Shown one piece after another: positions 33,131-41,711 of a stretch of DNA of 64,000 bases (within the stretch, counting starts at the first letter, position 1; the number at the start of each line of letters is the position of its first letter). The translations under genes and the position numbers were made by a program. The stretch lies in the NCBI GenBank assembly GCA_021014945.1, contig MU266337.1, positions 62,001 through 126,000 on the forward strand, written 5' to 3'. This DNA is from Leucogyrophana mollusca. Its lineage: Eukaryota > Basidiomycota > Agaricomycetes > Boletales. Under the pieces are notes generated by a model that made no database searches, was not told the DNA's origin, and saw nothing but the letters and a program-made list of their open reading frames with translations.

Positions 33131-34608
33131 TCATCTCAACCCAGGGGTACCTCCGTTTACATTCCGCGGTGGAGTAGGGCGCGGCGTGGCGTTGTTAAGG
33201 TTTGCTAGTGGCAGGGTGTTCCTTGAGCTGGTGGGGGCCAGACTCGGTCGAGAGGCGTTTAGTCGTTGAAGCGTTTTGATGGGGAATTTTGTCCTACCCT
33301 CACGGCGTTAGTTGTGGAAGTGGCGCTGCGATGGATGCTAGAGGGGATACTAGACGTAAAAGACTCACCGACATGTTGAACAAACCGGAACCGGTTGGCA
33401 GAAGACTAGGTATCATGGAGTTAGTGAACTAAGACAGGGCAATCTTAACAGCACTGACTCGACAGACAAACTGAGCAGACAAATCCGACGTCAACGATGT
33501 TCTTATGGCAAAAGCACGCGGCGCGGAAATCAATCTTGTCTTGCTTTGGCACCGCAAGGACTTTACGGATCGCAGGTGGCGAGAGAAATGACATCTGTGG
33601 CCCAGGGTCAGCGAGCAGAACTTAAGGAATGGAATGGAGTATATGAATGTGGTACAGCGTACAATCAGATACTGGAGCAATGCGTCTCGGCGTTCAAGGT
33701 AAATATAAGATCCGTTGGTGAGATGGGCGGCTTGTTGGAGGAAGACAGTGTCAGGACCATAGATCTTGCATACGTCTATCGTGACTTTCTGAAACGCAAA
33801 TTCATGGGTCATCCCAGTCAGTCTCAAGCGGGAGAGGTAAGGAAATAACGCACGAGTTTCTGCGCAGAGAAGATAGAATTCATGATCGGTATGTAGGAGG
33901 AGGAGAGATCGGGCGAAACAGAGAGAATCAGGATTCGCGGGTCTGGGAGTATCGAAGGGTCTTCTGCAGCACCACCAGGCGAAGTTGATGGATGTGTTAT
34001 TCGGTTGATATCTGCGCACTGCATTGGAAAACGAAGAGCGTGGTGTTTCGAGAGAGCTCACAGCAAAGCGCTTTGGCCAGAGCACCAACCAAGGCGCATG
34101 GCGCTGGAAGGTAGTGTCATCAGGCGCATTACAAAATATCAGACTAGAAATATACCCTCTTCTTCGACGTCTTTGAATGCGTCGAATTCGTACATCATGC
34201 GCTGCACAACGGTGGAGTCGACGGCTTTAAATGGAGGATACGAGTTCGCGTCCGGAGCGGCTGCGTCGTCTGCCAGGACTTCTGTCGAGGAATATAACAT
34301 GACACTGGAGTTGTCGTGAGCACCCGCGTTCTCGCATAGCATAAGTATCCTTCTAGCGCTGACCTCTTCCCGGGAAGAGCACCGAAAACTGCCAGCGTGT
34401 TCTCATGCTGGGACGCGATGTGTGCATTCAAAAACGCGAGAAGCTGCGAAAGGAACGTCTGAATTGAGAGCGGATACTGGTTATCTGCTTGAGCGGACAG
34501 GTGCCATTGGGTTGGCGAGAGATCAACAATGACTGATAAATGGGATGCTTTCTCCATCGGAGCTTCAGCTAAGCTCGCGGGAGGTGGGCCGCCACTCAGG
34601 CTGCCCAT
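33131..34608 (-). CDS. TFB4: TFIIH core subunit Tfb4 (p34)
   Basis: Part of the TFIIH core, used in RNA polymerase II initiation and nucleotide excision repair. Start at MGSLSGGPPPASLAEAP (ATG at 34608). The von Willebrand A-like fold begins HLSVIVDLSPTQWHLSA. The conserved RILILSVSPDLSSSYIPIMN, TIDVCKIYG and FLQQAAHLTNGSY follow on separate small exons. The C-terminal C4 zinc region reads DFRAACFCHKN, GFVCSVCLSIFC and PVPVCSTCRTKFPIKTLQRL across introns. Stop TGA at 33131-33133. It converges on the taspase-like gene with about 80 bp between. Confidence 0.9.
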
Positions 34609-34800
34609 TCCTCCGGATGACCGGCAAACTGCGGTCCGCCAGAATGAATGGCGCACTGACTGACTGTGGTGCTTGAGTCTCGAAGTCCGGAGATCAAACG
34701 AACCACATGGCCTCTCCTAGCTGGTACATAATGATACGATCGATACTACAGCATTGCTCGACAATACTACACAAACCATCATTGGTAAAGGGTATAATTA

Positions 34801-36698
34801 TCAACAGATCACACAATCTTTCCCTGCTGGTGTCTCTGTCTTCGTCAACCGAGCCTCAAATCGAGCACGGAGAGTACCATCAACCGTGAGGTAGCGGGGA
34901 TTACTGTAAATTATGTGAGTGCCTTGTTGTGGGAGCGGTAAATCAAGCATGGAGAAATGCCCCAACGGTGTGCGCGAGGCGAGTGGTGGCGTGTTGAAGA
35001 ATAGCGAGGGCAAGTCATAGAAACGAAAGCGTGCACTCACTCATACATAAGATGAGCACCAACACCATCCCCGAGAGGAACCCCAACCGCGCTCGTGAAG
35101 TCTACGCCACCCTCGGACCAGGTGTCAGGTTTTGGGGTCAGGGGATCTTGTGCACCTACGCGTCACAAGTTATGATTGCGTACAAATTAATACAAGCCAG
35201 TCAGAAGATGTCCCTTCAACCCAGAACAAAGAAACCAGTGTGCTCACTTCCATTGGTCCCTGACTTCGACATTCGATGTGCAAGTCTGTGCCTACCTGAC
35301 TGAAGCCGAAGTAATATCGGTGTTCCTCGCGGAGGAGCTACTGTTGTGTCAGTATGGGCGCGATGGGGATGCGTCGGCGGTGGTATACGTCTGGATAAAG
35401 ATGGTGTTGAGGATGACAGATGATTCCCAGTCGTAGAGGATGATTTGATATCAGACGAGTAATGACCTCCGTAGTTGTAGTCGTACATCTCTTCACTGTG
35501 CTTTACTCCGTACGAGCTAGACGCTGCTGCTATTGGGTTCGATAGACTGGTGGAAGGCGCAACCTGAGGAGTAGGTTCCTCGATGATAAGTTGCGAGTCG
35601 AGGTATGTTGGTGGGCTGTGCTCTAGGAGTGTAATGGCAACATGCCATGATCCACCACTCTTCTTCAGGCGTCCAGGGGCTGTAGAAGAAGATGGACTGG
35701 TGGAAAAGAAAATCAATGACCATATACGACCTATATGGCACGGGTTTTGAGATCAAGAACACGCGGGTAAGTGGGAGAACTGGGCCTGTTTACCTCTCGC
35801 TATAAACTCGACCCCCACTCGTCCTGAGACGCGCATGCGTTTCTGCCACATGCCAATCTCAAAGGTCGCGATAAATGCGCCATTGTTGCCTACATCGCGC
35901 ACCTGCACGTCATCTGCGGGTCGTGTACCTAATAAGAGTGCATCCGTAGCTACGAGTATCTCTTGATAAGTGACCCATTGGTTTTGACATGTATTGAACA
36001 AACTCACCAGAACGAAAATCGGTGACCGGAAGCCCACCAGCGCCATGGAACGGCGGCCTGTGTGAACGAAGTGCGTGGAACAATGCTTGGTTGGATGTAA
36101 CAAGACACCCGCGGCGAATATCCGAGATTGCGAATGGTGTGAGGGGTGCAGCGTGAGTGAGCAGGGCCGCGAGAAGATCCTCGCGGTACTGAACGATCGC
36201 CCAATAGATGGGTGTGTGATCCTCTACAGAAGGTTCTTGTAACAGAGCGGAGAATGAGACCTTGTGCGCAGAGCACGACTCTGCACACGACGCAAGAAGT
36301 TCATGGGCTGGTGCGTCTGGCAAGGGCGAGCGCGAGGGTGAGCTGGACTGAGAAGAGGCCACGAGGTCGTGTACGAGGGAGAGCACAGATTGGCGGACTT
36401 GTTTCGCGCTGCGAGAGGACGCGAATGGTAGAAACGAAAGCCATGAACTACTCTTTCGACCAGTTGTGTGCAGGCTAGTCTGATCCGAACCAGGCCAGGA
36501 TGGACGTGCTGGAAGGCTCTTATCGAAATCGATATTACTGCGTACCCGATGAATACTGTTGCTACTGTTAGGGATACCGTTATCCACAGAACAGGAGCTT
36601 GACTGATGCGGCTGCTGTGAGAGCACTGAGAGGTATGAAGGTGGCAAGTCGGGTTCGGGTTCGGGTTCGGGTTCGGGTTTGTTTTCGACCATGATCAT
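34801..36698 (-). CDS. Ankyrin-like protein with C-terminal CaaX-like box
   Basis: Not a named family that I know. The N-terminus MIMVENKPEPEPEPEPDLPP contains an EP dipeptide run encoded by a hexanucleotide repeat, then LPPSYLSVL. The middle is helical with ankyrin-like text, DHTPIYWAIVQYREDLLAAL followed by LLTHAAPLTPFAISDIRRG. A beta-rich part follows (DALLLGTRPADDVQVRDVG, FIATFEIGMWQKRMRV), then FFSTSPSSSTAPGRLKKSG and HVAITLLEHSPPTYLDSQLI. The last two junctions are SG-AQDPLTPKPDTWSEGG and LMY-DNPRYLTVDGTLRARFEA. The protein ends KTETPAGKDCVIC, a Cys-aliphatic-aliphatic-X pattern suggesting prenylation and membrane attachment (inference). Six exons, about 530 aa. Confidence 0.72.
36655..36688. 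repeat. Hexanucleotide microsatellite (GGTTCG type)
   Basis: About five tandem copies of a 6-nt unit within the first exon of the ankyrin-like gene. On the minus strand they encode the Glu-Pro run. Length changes would stay in frame. Confidence 0.8.
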
Positions 36699-37365
36699 CC
36701 CAGTGCAAGCTCGTTCTTCCTTCGCCGGAGCACGTCAACAGTGTGGTGGGGATCCCCTGCCATTATTTATACAGCAGATTCACTGCATGATGACTTCGCA
36801 GCTCTTTTGAACTGCGCAGCTCGAAGCGCAGTCAGGTCCCATGTGGAACTTAACTGCGTTGGACAACACTGTCTTCGCGTCTTTCACGAATGGTTGAAGG
36901 AGCCCACGCGAAATTAGTACGTCCTTTATGCATGTATACACATGTCTGTGCGCATGCACTGCTTCTGACTTCGGTAGATGCTGCCTCGGACACTGTTCGA
37001 ATAGAAAATCTTGTGTCGCACTCCTTTTTTCTTGGAGCACGTTGACTATGAGGGCAAGGGACGACTCAGGTGATGCTCATAATAATGTTCCACGGTCCGG
37101 GCTTCTCTTTACAGTCGTCTTGAAGGCAACTGTGTCATTCCAAGGGCTCCCGATATGATCTCATCGACGAAGGTTGATTTAATAGTTGCGGTTCCCCGAA
37201 GTAATAACGCGAAGACGCGAAGGCACCGCCACGGCCGTGATTGCACATCATACGAGGATCGAGAACAGAGTTCGAATATGTATAAGTTACTCAGGGGCTG
37301 TATTCTGCCTACTACTAGAATCTGGGGTCCGCTCTGGTACAACTGGTCTGTCCAAATTCCCTAGG
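36699..37365. other. Intergenic, no supported gene
   Basis: Promoter of the ankyrin-like gene and 3' flank of the first small secreted protein gene. Small frames without motifs only. Confidence 0.35.
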
Positions 37366-37689
37366 TCAAGTACAAGTGACACTAAACGCCTCAAAGGACA
37401 ACTCCCCAGTCGGCTCACAAACCGGTCCATCGGGGAGAGGCCCCTTGGCATCAGTTACTAATTGAGTGCAGTTTGGGTAGTGCCACATGTCCACAGTACA
37501 GCCAGTGGGCAGCAAAACCAAGTTCAGCGAGTTGCCCTCAGGAGACGCAATGCAACCTGAATAGTTGTTGTCGGCGGCAACGCTGCCCACCTCGACGGTA
37601 CACCAAGTGGTGAGGTACGCAGAGACATTGTACTGGCCGTAGGCAAGTGCGGGGAGAAGGGACAGGGATGCGATAAGTGATCTCATCAT
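37366..37689 (-). CDS. Small secreted cysteine-rich protein, divergent copy
   Basis: 107 aa, one coding exon. The signal peptide is MMRSLIASLSLLPALAYG, with a mature start QYNVSAYLTTWC. The mature part has six Cys with spacing 15, 17, 9, 16 and 14 residues, closely matching the two copies at 38.3 and 39.6 kb (16, 17, 9, 13-16, 12). Shared text includes QY-V-AY, ADNN and FSVTC at the end. Probably secreted, disulfide-stabilised and of unknown function. A TATA element (TATAAA, minus, at 37881-37886) lies about 190 nt upstream of the ATG. No enzymatic motif. Confidence 0.8.
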   Translation of the reverse strand: MMRSLIASLSLLPALAYGQYNVSAYLTTWCTVEVGSVAADNNYSGCIASPEGNSLNLVLLPTGCTVDMWHYPNCTQLVTDAKGPLPDGPVCEPTGELSFEAFSVTCT

Positions 37690-38130
37690 AGTGCGTGATT
37701 GCGTTGTTCAACCGACTGATCCAAGGCTGGGTAAGTATGAGTCGATGGTGCGTCGGCGGGTGGGCTCTTCCGATGCTGGATCAGAAGGTAAGTGTCAGCG
37801 CCGACGTTGGAATGGAGGCTTGTTTGCTCACTGTGTAGGAATATCCCTCGCTGCGGAAACTATGTCCCTGACGCCTCTTATTTATACCAGAGGAGCGTTG
37901 TATCCTGACCAATGATTTTGGCCTGACCTGTGCGTCAAGAACGGCAAACGAATACCACTGTGGACATGGAGATACTCTGCCTGGAGGGTGAGCACATACT
38001 ACTGGACATCGTCGTAGCAACGCACTAGCTCATCACTGCGGCTCTTTCATGGGGTATAGCCTTGAGATATTGAGACGCCGTCATTTTCAAATATCAGAAC
38101 TTATACATGTTGCCACTTACATTTCGATCA
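37690..38130. other. Promoter of the divergent secreted protein gene and flank of the tandem repeat
   Basis: Holds the TATA element at 37881-37886 and a possible 5' UTR intron (a GTGAGC donor at about 37830 and an acceptor near the ATG). No coding gene seen. Confidence 0.35.
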
Positions 38131-38344
38131 ATGTCTATTTCCGAATAGCAGACACTCTGGAGCTGTGCAGTCCTCCGTATAGACGGCAGCATCGAGCCTG
38201 AATCAGGCGGTATGTCACTTCACATGGTCGCAATTGTCTGAATGGATTCAAAGGTACACAGCTCCTCCACGTACCCCAAAGACGAGCAACGCGGGATACA
38301 TGATACTTGTTGTGTTTCTAGGTTAGATATCGTCTGCATACATT

Positions 38345-38662
38345 TTAAGTGTCGAAACAAGTCACACTGAATGAGCTGAAATCTCCAGGGGATGAGCAGC
38401 CGCTTCCAGGACCAGTGATGATCGGCCCGATATCAGTACAGTCTGTGGCAGAGTAGGTGTACACGTTGCAGTTGGAGGGCAACGTCCCCAGTGCAAGCGA
38501 TGCGCCGTTCACCGTTGTTATGCAGGGGGATTGGTTGTTATCGGCGTCGGCTACTCCAAGCTCTTCGCTGGTACAATCGGTGCTCACGTATGCAGCAACA
38601 TCATACTGGGTGGCGTACGCCAGCAAGGGAAGGGAGGCGAATAGCGCGAGGAAGAATTTCAT
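38345..38662 (-). CDS. Small secreted cysteine-rich protein, tandem copy A
   Basis: 105 aa, one coding exon. The signal peptide is MKFFLALFASLPLLAYA and the mature start TQYDVAAYVSTDC. Six Cys are spaced 16, 17, 9, 13 and 12. It contains ELGVADADNNQSPC and ends FSSFSVTCFDT. A 5' UTR intron is likely (GTGAGT donor near 38742, TAG acceptor just before the ATG). The TATA box is about 130 nt upstream. It is near-identical in plan to copy B. Function is unknown: an effector-like, cell-wall or aerial-structure protein is possible, but nothing in the sequence decides. Confidence 0.85.
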   Translation of the reverse strand: MKFFLALFASLPLLAYATQYDVAAYVSTDCTSEELGVADADNNQSPCITTVNGASLALGTLPSNCNVYTYSATDCTDIGPIITGPGSGCSSPGDFSSFSVTCFDT

Positions 38663-38790
38663 GGTGGTGAATTTCTACGTTATTAGGAAAAGGTTATCAA
38701 CTCTGGCGAGGATTAGTGGGAATGAGAATTGGCTACTCACGATCTTGGAACGATTTTGTGCTGGGGGGAATCCATCGCTCTCCTGCTCGT

Positions 38791-38796
38791 TTTATA
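38791..38796 (-). promoter_or_regulatory. TATA box, copy A
   Basis: TATAAA on the minus strand within the palindrome-like context CTCGTTCGAGTATAAA, conserved in copy B. Confidence 0.6.
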
Positions 38797-39629
38797 CTCG
38801 AACGAGTGCCGATTTTTACGAAACGCGGCTTGGTGTTGTCAACGTGCTCCAGACTGTGCCATTAAGTATCAATCACCGGGTCGCACCCGGAGGAGTAAAA
38901 GTTGATCGGTATACCCTTTGTTCAGCGGCATGCCAGATTTTGGGGTGTCGGCGCAGGGGGTGCACTGCGACATTGGAGTAAGGCCGTGACAACTTACGCA
39001 TGCATTTGATGTTGAGCGGTATTGTCCCAAAATAAATCAGGCGCTCGGAAAGTAGTGCTGTTCGAAAATTAGGGCCATCCCTGGGTGAACGGTGTATTTC
39101 GTGTTGAGAACTTTCGAGGGACTGGCAGCCTCGAAAGTCTCGCGCGATGGCATGTTAGGGGGTCTGTTCCCACAAAAGACACTTCACGATGGCTGGAGAA
39201 CGGTGGTGGATTTCGTCCGCGCACATTTACCAGTTCACGTACTGTACTGTCTATGCACAAGACAATTGGAGGTCCGATGCTCGTCTGCGCAGCACTAATC
39301 ACTTTAATGAACCCAAGGTAGCGGGACCCACTAGTGGTAGCCTGCGTGCATCAGTGGTGGTATATAAGATCGAAATGTAATATCTGGTCCAGGTGTATCA
39401 ACAAGGTACATCGATCAATGTCTATATACAAAGAGCAGACACTGGAGCTGCGTAGTCCTCCGTGTAGACGCCAGCATCGAGCCTGAATCAAACGGTGCGT
39501 CACTGCACATGGTCGCAATTGTCCGAATGGATTCAAAGGTACACAGCTCCTCCACGTATCCCAAAGACGAGCAGCGCGGGATACAAAATACTTGTTGTGT
39601 TTCTAGGTTATATAGCATCTGTATACATT

Positions 39630-39956
39630 TTAAGTGTCGAAACAGGCTACACTGAATGAGCTGAAATCTCCAGGGGATGAGCAGCCGCTTCCAGGACCAG
39701 GGATGACCCTGATGATCGTCCCGTTATCAGTACAGTTTGTGGTATCGTAGGTGTACACGTCGCAGTTGGAGGGCAACGTCGCTAGTTCAAGCGATGCGCC
39801 GTTCACCGCTGTTATGCAGGGGGATTGGTTGTTATCGGCGTCGGCTACGCCAAGCTCCTCGCCGGTACAATCGGTGCTCGCGTACGCAGCAACATCATAC
39901 TGGGTGGCGTACGCCAGCAAGGGAAGGGAGGCGAATAGCGCAAGGAAGAATTTCAT
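39630..39956 (-). CDS. Small secreted cysteine-rich protein, tandem copy B
   Basis: 108 aa from the ATG at 39956, which matches the start of copy A. An in-frame upstream ATG at 39974 would add six residues that copy A lacks, and it lies across the likely 5' UTR intron acceptor. Same signal peptide and six-Cys plan. It differs by a 3-residue insertion before PGPGSGC (spacing 16 instead of 13) and scattered substitutions, several of them charge-changing or polar. It ends FSSFSVACFDT. Confidence 0.85.
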   Translation of the reverse strand: MKFFLALFASLPLLAYATQYDVAAYASTDCTGEELGVADADNNQSPCITAVNGASLELATLPSNCDVYTYDTTNCTDNGTIIRVIPGPGSGCSSPGDFSSFSVACFDT

Positions 39957-40082
39957 GGTGAAGAATTTCTGCATTATTAGGAAAAGGTTCTCAACTTGGT
40001 GAAAATTAGTGGGGGTGGGGATTGGCTACTCACAATCTTGGAACGACTTTGTGCTGGGGGAATTCATCGCTCTCCTGCTCGT

Positions 40083-40088
40083 TTTATA
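40083..40088 (-). promoter_or_regulatory. TATA box, copy B
   Basis: TATAAA on the minus strand, the same position relative to the ATG as in copy A (about 127 nt). Confidence 0.6.
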
Positions 40089-40695
40089 CTCGAACGAGTG
40101 CCGATTTTTACGAAATGCGGCTTGGTGTTGTCAACGTGCCCCAGACTGTGCCGTCGGGCATTGGTCACCGGGTCGCACCCAGAGGAGTAAAGGTTGGTCG
40201 GTATCCCTTTTGTTCAGCGGCATGCCAGATTTTGGGGTGTCAGCGCAGGGGGTGCACTGCGACATTGGAATAAGGCTGCCACAACTTATAGATGCATTTG
40301 ACGTTGAGCGGTATGGTCCCAAAATAAATCAGGCGCTCGGAAACTAGTGCTGTTCGAAAATTAGGGCCAACCCTGGGTGAACGGGGTATTTCGTGTTGAG
40401 AATTGAGGACCGTCAGCCTCGGAAGTCTCGCGCGATGGCATGTTAAAGGGGCTGTTCCCACAAAAGACATTTCACGATGGCTGAAGAACGGTGGTAGATT
40501 TCGTCGGCCGCGTTCGTCCGCGCACGTTTACCGGCTCACGTACTGCACTGTCCATACACAAGATAATTGGAGGTCCGATGCTCGTCTGCGCAGCACTAAC
40601 AACTTTGATGAACCCAGAGTAGCGGGACCCACTAGTGGAAGCGTGCATCAGTGGCGGTATATAAGATCGAAATGTGATATATGACCGAGGTATAT

Positions 40696-41711
40696 CAACA
40701 AGGTACACCGAGACCACAGGAGTTGGAAACCTCGGCGTCACTTCGAAGCGCGGCGTTCTCGACATAATGACGCCTGTGGTCCACTGTTGTGCTGTGTTGA
40801 GATGCGCACGTGGGGCGTTTCCTAATCGAGTGGACCGCGTGGAGGTCTCGCCATGGAGGTCGGCCGTAGACGGGCGGGACGTTCCTCCAAGTGGTGAGGC
40901 TGGGCACGTCGACTTTTGAGGGACGGTTTAGATCACTTGTCACGATGACCACACGAAAGGGCATATCTCTGATGGAACTCCGTTGCGATGGGTCCTGTGT
41001 ACCCACAGGGGCGGCAACGGAGAGGCTTGCCGAAGAACATCCTGGCCGCTCATTGGCACGAAGTTCCTGTGTGCGACGACGAAATGAATGCCTGAGAAAG
41101 AAAAATCAGGGTGACAGACTGACAGTGCAGCACGTCAGTGAGAGCAAGAAGCAGGACGAGCGTGACGTGACCTATGTGGAGGAATAAAAAATGTCACGGG
41201 AGAATGGGGGTTCGGCAACAATGGGGACGGCGACGAGCAGTGGCCGAAGAGCGCGGATTTTGTGGAGATTTGGAGCGAAAGATGGCTTGGCTGTGTATTT
41301 ATGTTCATTGCGGCCGCCCTCGAAGGTTTATTGACGGGAAGCTATCGGGTCAAATTTTTTTGCCTTGTCGCTGCGACAGTGAGGGGACCGTTTTTTGGCC
41401 CGAGAGGCTGAGGCTAGACGATGTGTAATACGATGGGCGATAACAATTGGGTCGTTATCGACGAATAATAATATGCTGAGCGGAGGGGAATAATAATAAA
41501 AAGATATTCGGACGAAAACAGGTGTGGCACGGGTTAACCGGAGTTCGTCACGAGCGGTGACGATGGGGCCTTGCCCGGCGTTGTCCGTAGCGATGGCCAC
41601 GCGTGTGAACATATTCGTCAAGATCCTTGACGACTTGAACCTTCCCCTCTTCGTCTTCCCCTCAACCACCACCACCACCATCATCTCCCTCCCAAACACT
41701 GTTTCGCCGTT
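40696..41711. other. Intergenic upstream of CHD1
   Basis: About 1 kb with small unsupported frames on both strands. The last 70 nt before the CHD1 ATG are pyrimidine-rich with a CCA repeat, common just upstream of fungal starts. Confidence 0.35.

Larger units (their letters stand above)
38130..40695. repeat. Direct tandem duplication, two units of about 1.29 kb
   Basis: Unit 1 (about 38130-39400) and unit 2 (about 39400-40695) are colinear and highly similar over their whole length: the 3' flank, the coding region, the 5' UTR intron, the TATA box and the upstream flank. Marker positions shift by about 1285-1300: stop codons at 38345 and 39630, TATA at 38791 and 40083, and the ACCCACTAGTGG block at about 39326 and 40626. 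Small indels and many point changes separate them, so the duplication is not brand new. Confidence 0.9.

Noticed and set aside
31306..34608. A functional pair of taspase-like protease and TFIIH subunit
   Set aside because: Animal taspase 1 cuts TFIIA, not TFIIH. The genes converge and share no promoter, so adjacency is probably chance.
36655..36688. Telomere-like repeat (GGGTTC units)
   Set aside because: The unit is not the fungal telomere repeat TTAGGG, there are only about five copies, and it lies inside a coding frame.
38130..40695. Transposon origin of the duplicated block
   Set aside because: No terminal inverted repeats, no transposase or reverse-transcriptase frame and no target-site duplication were seen. 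The units look like a simple unequal-crossover tandem.
40695..41006. Minus-strand frame of 103 codons upstream of CHD1
   Set aside because: No signal peptide, motif or paralogue. It lies just outside the tandem duplication and is not repeated.
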